Origin: Variovorax ginsengisoli
GTDB lineage: Bacteria > Pseudomonadota > Gammaproteobacteria > Burkholderiales > Burkholderiaceae_C
Assembly (NCBI RefSeq): GCF_030486595.1
Contig: NZ_JAUJZH010000012.1
Coordinates: forward strand, 124,001-188,000
DNA length: 64,000 bases
Direction of reading: 5' to 3'
Shown here: in pieces, positions 43,698-52,054 of the stretch
Position numbering within the stretch: position 1 is the first letter of the stretch
Layout: each line of letters opens with the position of its first letter
Made by a program: the position numbers and the translations under genes
Notes under the pieces: generated by a model
Database searches by the model: none
Seen by the model: only the letters and a program-made list of their open reading frames with translations
What the model was told of the DNA's origin: nothing

Positions 43698-45290
43698 TTG
43701 GAGACATTGAGCAACATACTCGCGCAGCAGCCGATGATGGCGCTGTTCCTCACCGTCGCACTGGGCTACCTGCTGGGCGAGGTCAACATCAAGGGCTTCT
43801 CGCTCGGCGTCGGCGCGGTGCTGTTCGTGGCCCTGTTCATGGGCTGGCTGGCGCCGAAGTCGGCGCCCGCGCCGATGGTCGGCACCCTGGGGCTGGCGCT
43901 GTTCCTCTATGCCGTCGGCGTGCAGTACGGCAAGCAGTTCTTCGTCGGGCTGACCAGCACCAGCGGCCGCCGGGCCAACCTGATCGCGCTCTCCGGCGTG
44001 CTGCTGTCCGGCATCGTGAGCGTGCTGTTCATGAAGCTGTCGAGCCTGCCGCTCGGGCATGCGCTGGGACTGTTCGCGGGCGCCGGCACCAGCACGCCGA
44101 CCCTGCAGGCGGCCATCGTGCAGCTGGGCAACGACGATCCGGCGGTGGGCTACTCGGTGGCCTATCCGCTGGGCGTCGCGGGGCCGATCCTCTTCCTGTA
44201 CATCTGCTTCATGGTCCTCAAGCCGAAGATCCAGGCGCCCACGGGCGGCGGCATCGAGATGCTGGAGATCGCGCCCGAGGACTCGGCGCTGAAGGGCAAG
44301 ACGATCGGCGACCTGCTCGCCGGACTGCCCGCCGGCATCGACATCGCGGCGCTGCGGCGGGCGCACCACAACCTGCCGGCCTCGCGTTCGATGGCGCTGG
44401 CGGCCAACGACGTGCTGCTGGTCACGGGGCCGAGCCGCGAGGCGCTGGAGCAGGCCGCCAAGCAACTCGGCGAGGTCCATCACGGCCGCGTGACCGGCGA
44501 CCGCCGCGACCTCGACTACGTGCGCATCTTCGCTTCGCGTGCGGCCGTGGTCGGCCGCAGCCTTGGCGACCTGAAATTGCCGGAGGGCCGGCCCCACGCG
44601 CTGGTCCAGGTCCGGCGCGGCGACGCCGACATCATGCCGAGGCCCGACCTGGTGCTGGAGTTCGGCGACCGCATCGGCATGCTCGCGCACCGCGACGACT
44701 TCGCCGCGCTGCGCAAGTTCTTCGGCGATTCGATCAAGGGCACGGCCGAATTCAGCTACATCTCGATCGGCTTCGGGATGGCGCTGGGCTTCCTGCTCGG
44801 GGCGATCAACTTCCCGCTGCCGGGTGTCGGCAAGCTCGCGCTGGGGCTGTCGGGCGTGCTGATCGTGGCGCTGGTGCTCGGCAAGCTGCGCCGCACCGGC
44901 GGACTGAACTGGACCATCCCGCTGTCGGCCAATCTGGTGCTGCGGAACCTCGGGCTGACGCTGTTCCTGGCGCAGGTGGGCATGGCATCGGGGCCCAAGT
45001 TCGCTGCCACGGTGTCGCAGACGGGCTTCCTGATGCTCGGCCTCGGCGCGATCGTGGTGGTGGCGCTGGTGCTGCCGATCCTGCTGCTGGGCCTGGGCGT
45101 CTTCAAGATGCCCTACGACGAGGTGGCCGGCATCGTGGCCGGGGCCTGCGGCAATCCGGCCATCCTCGCCTATGCCAACAAGCTGGCGCCCACCGACAAG
45201 CCGGACATCGGCTACGCGATGATCTTTCCGGGCATGACGATCATCAAGATCCTGTTCGTCGACATCGTGCCGGCGGTGCTGGGCGGGTGA
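43698..45290 (+). CDS. Aspartate:alanine exchanger family transporter
   Basis: 530-aa inner-membrane protein of the AAE/YidE family. Two membrane halves (about 5-165 and 355-530) flank a cytoplasmic region with two RCK_C/TrkA-C-like domains (IEMLEIAPEDSALKGKTIGDLL; RIFASRAAVVGRSLGDL). GTSTPTLQAAIVQLGNDDPAVGYSVAYPLGVAGPI is the family hallmark. AspT of lactobacilli exchanges aspartate for alanine and conserves energy; the substrate here may differ. It is 42 nt after pflA and probably in its operon. Confidence 0.85.
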   Translation: METLSNILAQQPMMALFLTVALGYLLGEVNIKGFSLGVGAVLFVALFMGWLAPKSAPAPMVGTLGLALFLYAVGVQYGKQFFVGLTSTSGRRANLIALSGVLLSGIVSVLFMKLSSLPLGHALGLFAGAGTSTPTLQAAIVQLGNDDPAVGYSVAYPLGVAGPILFLYICFMVLKPKIQAPTGGGIEMLEIAPEDSALKGKTIGDLLAGLPAGIDIAALRRAHHNLPASRSMALAANDVLLVTGPSREALEQAAKQLGEVHHGRVTGDRRDLDYVRIFASRAAVVGRSLGDLKLPEGRPHALVQVRRGDADIMPRPDLVLEFGDRIGMLAHRDDFAALRKFFGDSIKGTAEFSYISIGFGMALGFLLGAINFPLPGVGKLALGLSGVLIVALVLGKLRRTGGLNWTIPLSANLVLRNLGLTLFLAQVGMASGPKFAATVSQTGFLMLGLGAIVVVALVLPILLLGLGVFKMPYDEVAGIVAGACGNPAILAYANKLAPTDKPDIGYAMIFPGMTIIKILFVDIVPAVLGG

Positions 45291-45327
45291 GTCGGACCGT
45301 GGATGACCTTGCGCCGCGCCGCCGAGG

Positions 45328-45352
45328 AAATCCGACCAAAGTAGGATTTGCG
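45328..45352 (+). promoter_or_regulatory. Shared motif AAATCC-N10-GGATTT, copy 2, before the PPK2 gene
   Basis: AAATCC-GACCAAAGTA-GGATTT (45328-45349) followed by GCG; 6-bp inverted arms. It matches copy 1 at 36416 in 19 of 20 core bases. It lies in the 115-nt gap 45291-45405, about 54 nt before the ATG of the polyphosphate kinase gene. Confidence 0.55.
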
Positions 45353-45405
45353 CCCCCGGTCGGCTGCGCTACGTTCGACGCACAACACTGACGAGCGAGG
45401 TCGCC

Positions 45406-46272
45406 ATGGAGCAGAAACACAAACCGTCGGACAAGCAGGAGCACGAAGCCGTTGCGGTGCACGACGAGACCAAACCCAAGGATGCCGAGACGACCAAGGG
45501 CAAGCTCGGCCGCCGGCAGTACGACAAGGAGCTCGAACGCCTGCACGTCGAACTCGTCAAGCTTCAGGAGTGGGTGGTCCACAAGGGCTTGAGGGTGTGC
45601 ATCGTGTTCGAGGGGCGCGACGGCGCGGGCAAGGGCGGCACCATCAAGGCGATCACCGAGCGGGTGAGCCCGCGCGTGTTCCGGGTGGTGGCGCTGTCGG
45701 CGCCGACCGAGCGCGAGAAGAGCCAGATGTACGTGCAGCGCTATCTGCCGCACCTGCCGGCGGCCGGCGAGGTGGTCATCTTCGACCGCAGCTGGTACAA
45801 CCGCGCTGGTGTCGAGCGGGTCATGGGTTTCTGCAGCGAAGAGGCCGTCAAGGGCTTCCTCGCGGCCATTCCGAGGGTCGAGCGGGTGATGGTCGACTCC
45901 GGCATCATCCTCGTCAAGTACTGGCTCGAGGTGAGCCCCGAGGAGCAGACCCGGCGGCTCGAGGAGCGCATCGACGACGGGCGCAAGATCTGGAAGCTGT
46001 CGCCGATGGACCTCAAGTCCTACAGCCGCTGGTACGACTACTCCCGTGCGCGTGACGACATGTTTGCGGCGTCCGACACCGAGTTCGCGCCGTGGAACGT
46101 CGCGCGGTCCGACGACAAGCGCCGGGCCCGCCTCAACATCATTTCGCACCTGCTGAGCCAGGTGCCGTACCGGGCGGTGCATCGCGAGAAGATCAAACTG
46201 CCCAAGCGGCAGAAGGCGGACGGCTACCGCGAGTCCAACCATCCGATGCGCTTCATCGAAGAACGCTACTGA
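45406..46272 (+). CDS. ppk2: Polyphosphate kinase 2
   Basis: 288-aa PPK2-family enzyme transferring phosphate between polyphosphate and nucleotides. Walker A lies in FEGRDGAGKGGTIKAI (about 68-83), Walker B in VVIFDRSWYNRAGVERVMGF, and the lid motif RWYDYSRARDDMFAASD is present. A charged 40-residue N-terminal tail precedes the core. In a low-energy state it could regenerate GTP or ATP from polyphosphate. Confidence 0.92.
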   Translation: MEQKHKPSDKQEHEAVAVHDETKPKDAETTKGKLGRRQYDKELERLHVELVKLQEWVVHKGLRVCIVFEGRDGAGKGGTIKAITERVSPRVFRVVALSAPTEREKSQMYVQRYLPHLPAAGEVVIFDRSWYNRAGVERVMGFCSEEAVKGFLAAIPRVERVMVDSGIILVKYWLEVSPEEQTRRLEERIDDGRKIWKLSPMDLKSYSRWYDYSRARDDMFAASDTEFAPWNVARSDDKRRARLNIISHLLSQVPYRAVHREKIKLPKRQKADGYRESNHPMRFIEERY

Positions 46273-46323
46273 AGAGCAGCTGACCTCGCCGCCGGGAACG
46301 AACGGATGCCCCTCTTCAATCAC

Positions 46324-46788
46324 CTACCCGCTGGCCGCGGTATCCGGCGCCTGGACCAGCAGGACGGGCACCGTCGTCAGGCGCAGGACCTGTTGCGCTT
46401 CGCTGCCCCAGAGGATGCGCTCGATGCCCTTGCGGCCTCGGGTGCCGGCCACGATGAGGTCGGCCTTCCAGTCCATCGCGTCCTGCGCGACCAGCTCCGC
46501 CAGGTGCAGGGTGAGCGAACTCAGCAGCTGCGTCTCCACGTCCTTGGCACCATGGCGCTCGGCGCGCTCGCGGGCGTCCCGCAGGAGGGCTTCGCCTTCT
46601 TGCTTCATCCTGGGCAGCAGCGTGGCGTACGACGCGTGAGAGGCATGGCCGGGTGTGCGGCCGAACCGGTTGAGCCCGTGCACCAGGCGCAGCCTCGCGC
46701 CGTGCAGAAGGGCGAGGCGCACGGCCTCGTCAAGGCCGCGCAGCGAGGTCTCGCTGCCGTCCAGGGGGACAAGGATTCGCTGGTACAT
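46324..46788 (-). CDS. Universal stress protein, UspA family
   Basis: 154-aa protein MYQRILVPLDGSETSLRGLDEAVRLALLHG... with the ATP-binding C-terminal motif GTRGRKGIERILWGSEAQQVLRLTTVPVLLV (G-2x-G-9x-G-S/T type). UspA-like proteins are induced by growth arrest and low oxygen. The open frame extends to 47097 but only from MYQR onward is it family-like. It converges on the PPK2 gene. Confidence 0.88.
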   Translation of the reverse strand: MYQRILVPLDGSETSLRGLDEAVRLALLHGARLRLVHGLNRFGRTPGHASHASYATLLPRMKQEGEALLRDARERAERHGAKDVETQLLSSLTLHLAELVAQDAMDWKADLIVAGTRGRKGIERILWGSEAQQVLRLTTVPVLLVQAPDTAASG

Positions 46789-46870
46789 GGCCGGCCTTTT
46801 CTGGGTCGATCGACGGCCTGCATCGTGACGCTTCGGGCAAGCGCTTGCAACCCGGCCTGATTGGAAAAAC

Positions 46871-47443
46871 ATGACTTTCATACTCAGGGACCATGCGGCG
46901 AAGCGCCTCCATGCGCCGCGCCTGCTGGGCATCGGCGCGCTCGTTGCGGCGCCGGCGGCGCATGCGTCCTTCCTGCCGCCCGACATGCTGGCATCCGCCG
47001 CCACCGGCATCGCCTGGTTCGTCGTCTTCGTGGTGCCCATCGCCGTGATCGTGCTGTTCTGGATGGTGCACGTGCTGCCCGAGAAGATCGCGCACAAGCG
47101 GCATCACCCCCAGCGCGATGCCATCAAGACGCTGTGCCTGCTCTCGCTGGTGTTCGGCGGCATGCTCTGGCCGCTGGCCTGGCTGTGGGCCTTCGTCAAG
47201 CCGGTGGGCTACCAGGCCGCCTACGGCACCGAGAAGCACGACGACTACTTCCACGAGCAGAGCGAGAAGGCGCACGCGGGCGAGCTGCTGGAGCACGAGA
47301 TCGCGCACCTGCGCGAGGAACTCGATGCGATGGAGGCCAAGGGCGCGCTGTCCGCTGAGCTCAAGCAGGTGCGCCGCAACCTGGCCGCGGCGCTGCAGGC
47401 GCGGCGCGCCGAAGCGGACGCCACCCGAGACGCGAGCACCTGA
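46871..47443 (+). CDS. DUF3302 inner-membrane protein (YibI-like)
   Basis: 190-aa protein with a signal-like N-terminus, two membrane segments (GIAWFVVFVVPIAVIVLFWMV and IKTLCLLSLVFGGMLWPLAWLWAFV) and a C-terminal coiled coil (LEHEIAHLREELDAMEAKGALSAELKQVRRNLAAALQARRAEA). In E. coli the yibI gene of this family precedes the HlyD-like yibH, as here; ATGA overlap couples the two genes. Confidence 0.82.
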   Translation: MTFILRDHAAKRLHAPRLLGIGALVAAPAAHASFLPPDMLASAATGIAWFVVFVVPIAVIVLFWMVHVLPEKIAHKRHHPQRDAIKTLCLLSLVFGGMLWPLAWLWAFVKPVGYQAAYGTEKHDDYFHEQSEKAHAGELLEHEIAHLREELDAMEAKGALSAELKQVRRNLAAALQARRAEADATRDAST

Positions 47444-48663
47444 TGGACATCCTTCTCCTCGGCATCTATGCCTTCTTCGTCTGGCTGATCTTCATCAAGC
47501 TGAAGTGGCTGCCATGGAACACCGCCTGGCAGGTCACGGTGGTGATCATCCCGATCGTCGCGCTGTCGATCCTGATCCTCACGCTCAACGTCGTCGCGCC
47601 GTCGACCGCGGACGTGCGCGTCCTCAAGTACGTGGTGCAGGTGGTGCCGCAGGTGCGGGGCCGCGTGCTCGAGGTGCCGGTCGAGCCCAACCGGCTGGTG
47701 AAGAAGGGCGAGCTGCTGTTTCGCATCGACCCGACCCAGTACGAGAACGAACTCAACGCGGCCAAGGCCAAGCTGGCGTCCGACGAGGCGAAATTCGCGG
47801 CAGCCGGCGCGTCCCTGGTCGATGCCTCGGCCGGCGCCCGCCAGCTGCAGGAGCAGCTGAAGGCCGCCACCGGCCAGGTCAGGGCGCTGCAGCCCAAGCT
47901 CGAACTGGCCCGTCTGCGGGTGCGCCAGAACCGCGAACTGGTCGCGACCGGCGCGGGCGATCGCTTCGCGCTCGAGCAGGCCGAATCCACGCTGGCCGAG
48001 TTGCAGGGGCAGATCGCGACCGCCTCCGCCAACGAGACTCAGGTCTCCCAGCGGCTGGCGGCGCAGGTCAACGGCGAGCAGGCGTCGGTCGCCACATCGC
48101 GGGCCCAGCTCGCGACCGCCAAGGCGCAGGTCGACCTCAGCCGGGCCGAGCTGGGCAATGCGCAATGGAACCTCGACCAGACGGCCGTGTACGCGCCCTC
48201 CAATGGCTATGCGATCAATGTCCAGTTGCGGCCGGGCTCCTTCGTGGTCTCGGTGCCGTTCTCGCCGGCGATGAGTTTCGTCGAGGAAACCTACCAGGTG
48301 ATCGCGCTCTTCGACCAGAACGAGCTGCGGCTGGTCGAGCCCGGCGACAAGGCGGAGTTCACGCTCAAGACCTATCCCGGCCGCATCATCAGCGCGACGG
48401 TCGACTCCATCGTGTGGGCGCAAGGGCAGGGGCAGGTGCAGCAGTCGGGCACGCTGCCGCAGACCGGTGCGTTCCCCCAGGTGCCGGGCCGCTTTCCGGT
48501 CAAGCTGATCGTCGACGAGCCCGACGCCGGGCTGTTCCTCGCCGCCGGCGCAGATGGGCAGGGCGCGATCTACACCGCACACGTAGCGGCGATCCATATC
48601 CTGCGCATGGTGATCCTGCGCGTCGGTTCGATCACCAACTACCTCGTGCTGAAACTGCACTGA
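47443..48663 (+). CDS. HlyD-family membrane fusion protein (YibH-like)
   Basis: 406-aa periplasmic adaptor anchored by N-terminal membrane segments (ILLLGIYAFFVWLIFIKL and VTVVIIPIVALSILILTLNVV). The biotinyl-lipoyl half VVQVVPQVRGRVLEVPVEPNRLVKKGELLFRIDPTQYE, a long coiled-coil hairpin (about 100-225) and the second lipoyl/beta-barrel half follow. It would bridge an inner-membrane component and the outer-membrane factor encoded next. Overlaps both neighbours. Confidence 0.9.
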   Translation: MDILLLGIYAFFVWLIFIKLKWLPWNTAWQVTVVIIPIVALSILILTLNVVAPSTADVRVLKYVVQVVPQVRGRVLEVPVEPNRLVKKGELLFRIDPTQYENELNAAKAKLASDEAKFAAAGASLVDASAGARQLQEQLKAATGQVRALQPKLELARLRVRQNRELVATGAGDRFALEQAESTLAELQGQIATASANETQVSQRLAAQVNGEQASVATSRAQLATAKAQVDLSRAELGNAQWNLDQTAVYAPSNGYAINVQLRPGSFVVSVPFSPAMSFVEETYQVIALFDQNELRLVEPGDKAEFTLKTYPGRIISATVDSIVWAQGQGQVQQSGTLPQTGAFPQVPGRFPVKLIVDEPDAGLFLAAGADGQGAIYTAHVAAIHILRMVILRVGSITNYLVLKLH

Positions 48664-50042
48664 TGTCCATGCCGTCGCTTCGTCCCTGGGTCCTGGCGGC
48701 GTCGCTCGCGGCGGCGCTGGCTGGCTGCGCGTTCAAGCCGCCGCCGACGGCCGACGCATTGCGCAGCGAAGTGCTGCCCCAGGCGCCGCTGCCGGAAGCC
48801 TTCCGCGCCGGTGGCGGCGTGTCGGCGGCGGTGGCGGACCGCTGGCTCGCCTCTTTCGAGCAGCCGGAGCTGACCTCGCTCGTCAACGAAGCGCTAGCCT
48901 ACAACGCCGACCTCCGGGTCGCCGCGGCCCGGGTCGAGCAGGCCGCGGGCTACGTCAAGGTGGCGTCCGCCAGCCTGTGGCCGTCGGTGGGCCTGGTCGG
49001 CCTGGGCGGCGGCAAGTCGGGTGGTGGCGGCGGGCTGGACGGCATCTTTCTCAACGCGTCGCTCGAGCTCGACGTGTGGGGTCGCCTGCGCTATGGCAGC
49101 GCGGCCGCCCGCGAGCAACTCGCCGCGGCCGAGGCCGACTACGCCTATGCGCGCCAGTCGCTGGCCGCGATGGTCGCCAAGAGCTGGTTCCTGGCGGTCG
49201 AGGCCGGCATGCAGCGGGCGATCGCAAAGGATTCGCTCGGGTCTTCGGAGGTCCTGGTGCGGATGGCCGACGACCGCCTGCGCATCGGCAGCGGCACGGC
49301 GTTGTCGTCGGCGCAGGCGCGCGCGACCGTCGGTACCTACCGCGACACGCTGAGGCAGGTCGAACTGTCGCGCGAACAGGCATTGCGCGCTCTTGAATTG
49401 CTGGTCGGCCGCTACCCGGCGGCGGAGATCGCGGTCGCCGACCGGCTGGCCCCGATGCCGCCGCCCTTGCCCGTCGGCGTGCCATCCGAATTGCTGGAGC
49501 GCCGCCCCGATATGGTGGCGGCCGAGCGCCGCGTGGCCGCGGCGTTCAACCGGGTGGGCGAAGCCAAGGCGGCGCAGCTGCCGAGGATCAGCCTCACGGC
49601 CGGCGGCAGCAACGTGTCGAGCGAACTGATCGTGCTGAAGGATGTCAGCAGCCCGGTGTGGAGCGTGGGTGCGAACCTGATCGCGCCGATCTACCAGGGC
49701 GGCGCGTTGCGGGCGCAGGTCGAGATCCGGTCGGCCGAGCAGAAGCAGGCGGTGGCCGAATACGCGCGCGCGGGGCAGAAGGCGTTCAGCGAGGTGGAAA
49801 ACGCGCTGGGCACGGAATCGATCCTGCGCGAACGCGAGGCGATCCTGGCGAGCGCGATCCGCGACAACGAAGAAGCGCTGAAGCTGGCGCGGATCCAGTA
49901 CCAGGTGGGTTCGGCGGACTTGCGCACGGTGGAGCAAAGCCAGCTGGCGCTGTATGCGGCGCGGACGTCGAGGCTGCGGGTACAGAGCGAGCAGCTGGCG
50001 CAGCGAACAAACCTCTATCTGGCCCTGGGTGGGGGGGTCTAG
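48663..50042 (+). CDS. Outer-membrane efflux lipoprotein (NodT/OprM family)
   Basis: 459-aa TolC-like channel. The signal LAASLAAALAGC ends in a lipobox. Two OEP repeats are evident: LTSLVNEALAYNADLRVAAARVEQAAG and, in the second half, GVPSELLERRPDMVAAERRVAAAFNRVGEAKAAQLPRISL. It starts in the hlyD stop region (ACTGATGTCC). The operon offers an exit duct and adaptor, but no RND, MFS or ABC pump is encoded nearby. Confidence 0.92.
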   Translation: MSMPSLRPWVLAASLAAALAGCAFKPPPTADALRSEVLPQAPLPEAFRAGGGVSAAVADRWLASFEQPELTSLVNEALAYNADLRVAAARVEQAAGYVKVASASLWPSVGLVGLGGGKSGGGGGLDGIFLNASLELDVWGRLRYGSAAAREQLAAAEADYAYARQSLAAMVAKSWFLAVEAGMQRAIAKDSLGSSEVLVRMADDRLRIGSGTALSSAQARATVGTYRDTLRQVELSREQALRALELLVGRYPAAEIAVADRLAPMPPPLPVGVPSELLERRPDMVAAERRVAAAFNRVGEAKAAQLPRISLTAGGSNVSSELIVLKDVSSPVWSVGANLIAPIYQGGALRAQVEIRSAEQKQAVAEYARAGQKAFSEVENALGTESILREREAILASAIRDNEEALKLARIQYQVGSADLRTVEQSQLALYAARTSRLRVQSEQLAQRTNLYLALGGGV

Positions 50043-50072
50043 ATGGCGTGCGCCAACGACGCCGGCATCGGG

Positions 50073-50423
50073 TCAGCGACCCATGCGGGCGTCGTAGCTG
50101 CGCGAGATCCGGTCGATGAGCGCGGGATCGCGCGCACCGGTGGCGTCGAACTGGACGCGGACACTGCCGTCCGCCTGCTGGCGCACGCTGGCCGACACCG
50201 TGGCGCTGCCCGCCGTTGCGATGATCATGCCGGCCGCGCGGTCCTCGGTGCCGATGGCCAGCCCCTGATCGCGCATCGCGCCGGCCGCGGCCGCGAACGA
50301 TCGGTCGAAGCTGGCCGGGGCCCCCACGGTCACGGGGTACGCGGGCGGAGGGTAGTAGCAGCCACTGGCGACCAGGGTGGCGCCCAGGACCGCGGCCCGC
50401 AGGAAGATGATGCTGTGCTTCAT
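50073..50423 (-). CDS. Small lipoprotein
   Basis: 116-aa protein MKHSIIFLRAAVLGATLVASGC with a lipobox, followed by an alpha/beta domain (FDRSFAAAAGAMRDQGLAIGTEDRAAGMIIATAGSATVSASVRQQADGSVRVQFDATG). This pattern of a helix followed by beta strands is seen in many small envelope proteins of unknown function. It is divergent from the DUF3300 gene. Confidence 0.7.
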   Translation of the reverse strand: MKHSIIFLRAAVLGATLVASGCYYPPPAYPVTVGAPASFDRSFAAAAGAMRDQGLAIGTEDRAAGMIIATAGSATVSASVRQQADGSVRVQFDATGARDPALIDRISRSYDARMGR

Positions 50424-50543
50424 TCGTGCCTCCGATCGACGTCCCGCGATCGTAGTGACTTGCCGAGCGACTGCCTACTGGAACGCAATTGCGGCCTCCT
50501 GCATACCCCCGTATGCTGGTGGCCAACCTGAAGAGGAGTGCCC

Positions 50544-52001
50544 ATGTTTTCTGTTGCGACCCGCTTCACCCGCATGCTGGCAGTGATGGTTTCGCTGCTG
50601 GTGTCGGCGTCCCTGGTGACGGCGCAGCAGGCGCCTACCTTCAGTCGGGAGCAGCTCGACCAGATGATGGCGCCGATAGCGCTCTATCCGGATTCGCTGC
50701 TGTCGCAGGTGCTGATGGCCGCCACCTATCCGGCCGACGTGGTCGACGCCGCGAAATGGTCGAAGGCCAACTCCAAGCAGCAGGGTGATGCCGCCGTGAA
50801 GGCGGTGCAGGACAAGCCCTGGGACCCGAGCGTGCAGTCGCTGGTCGCCTTCCCGCAGGTGATCCAGATGATGGGCGACCAGCCCGACTGGACTCAGAAC
50901 CTCGGTGACGCCTTCCTGGCCTCGTCCAAGGACGTGCTCGACTCGGCCCAGCGGCTGCGGACCAAGGCCCAGCAGCAGGGCAGCCTCAAGACGACCGAGC
51001 AACAGAAGGTCATCGTCGAGCAGGAACCGCAGACGCAGCAGACCGTGATCAAGATCGAGCCGGCGAACCCGGAGGTGGTCTACGTGCCGGCCTACAACCC
51101 GACCGTGGTCTATGGAGCCTGGCCCTATCCGGCCTATCCGCCGTACTACTACCCGCCCTATCCGGCCTACTACCCGGGTGCCGCGCTGGCCACGGGCATC
51201 GCCTTCGGCGTCGGCGTGGCCGCCGTGGGCGCGCTCTGGGGCAATGCCAACTGGGGCGGCGGCAACGTGAACGTCAACGTCAACCGCTACAACAGCATCA
51301 ACACCAACCGCCAGATCGCGGCCAACCAGACCAACTTCCAGCACAACGCGGCCAATCGCAAGGGCGTGCCGTACCGCGATTCGCGCAGCCAGCAGCAGTA
51401 CGGCCGCAACGCCGGCGATCCGGGCCAGCGCCAGGACTACCGCGGCCGCGACAACGCGGGCCGCGATGCGCAGCGGCAGCAGGCGCAGTCCTCGCTCCAG
51501 CAGCGGGGCATGGACCCGGGGCAGGGTCGCGAGAACTTGCGCAACGATCCGGGCACGCGCGAACGGGCGCAGCAGGCCGTCGACCGCGGCGGCCAGCGGG
51601 GCGGCCAAGGCGGGGCCGGCGACCGCGGCGGGCAGGGCGGCGGCTTCGATCGGGGCGGCGCCGGCGGCCGCGAGCAGGTCCAGCATCGCGGCGGCTCCGA
51701 CAACGCCCTGCGCGGCGCGGGCGACGGCGGCGCGCAGGCGCGGCAACAGGCCGATCGCGGCAACGCGAGCCGTCAGTCGATGGGCGGGGCCGGTGGCGGC
51801 GGTGCGCACGCCGGTGCCGGCGCGCGTGCGGGCGGCGGTGGCTACGGGGGTGGCGGTGCGCATGCCGGCGGCGGTGCGCGCCCTAGCGGCGGATCCTACG
51901 GCGGTGGCCATGCGGGCGGTGGCGCTCGCGCCGGCGGCGGTGGCGGCGGCATGAGGGGCGGTGGTGGTGGCGGCGGACGCGGCGGCGGAGGCCGGCGCTA
52001 G
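50544..52001 (+). CDS. DUF3300 domain protein with Gly/Arg-rich tail
   Basis: 485-aa exported protein. Signal peptide about 1-30 (ending SASLVTAQQ), then the DUF3300 core LDQMMAPIALYPDSLLSQVLMAATYPADVVDAAKW...QSLVAFPQVIQMM (about 35-210), a Pro/Tyr-rich stretch, a short hydrophobic segment and a 230-residue Gly/Gln/Arg/Asn-rich low-complexity tail. Function unknown. AAGAGGAG precedes ATG 50544. Confidence 0.85.
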   Translation: MFSVATRFTRMLAVMVSLLVSASLVTAQQAPTFSREQLDQMMAPIALYPDSLLSQVLMAATYPADVVDAAKWSKANSKQQGDAAVKAVQDKPWDPSVQSLVAFPQVIQMMGDQPDWTQNLGDAFLASSKDVLDSAQRLRTKAQQQGSLKTTEQQKVIVEQEPQTQQTVIKIEPANPEVVYVPAYNPTVVYGAWPYPAYPPYYYPPYPAYYPGAALATGIAFGVGVAAVGALWGNANWGGGNVNVNVNRYNSINTNRQIAANQTNFQHNAANRKGVPYRDSRSQQQYGRNAGDPGQRQDYRGRDNAGRDAQRQQAQSSLQQRGMDPGQGRENLRNDPGTRERAQQAVDRGGQRGGQGGAGDRGGQGGGFDRGGAGGREQVQHRGGSDNALRGAGDGGAQARQQADRGNASRQSMGGAGGGGAHAGAGARAGGGGYGGGGAHAGGGARPSGGSYGGGHAGGGARAGGGGGGMRGGGGGGGRGGGGRR

Positions 52002-52054
52002 GCGCACGAGCGATGACGGCGATGAACCCACTCCACTTCATGCGAGGCTCGAAC

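Noticed and set aside
51590..52001. Gly-rich repetitive DNA at the end of the DUF3300 gene, considered as a repeat array.
   Set aside because: The repeats are imperfect, codon-based and in frame; they are low-complexity coding sequence rather than CRISPR or minisatellite.
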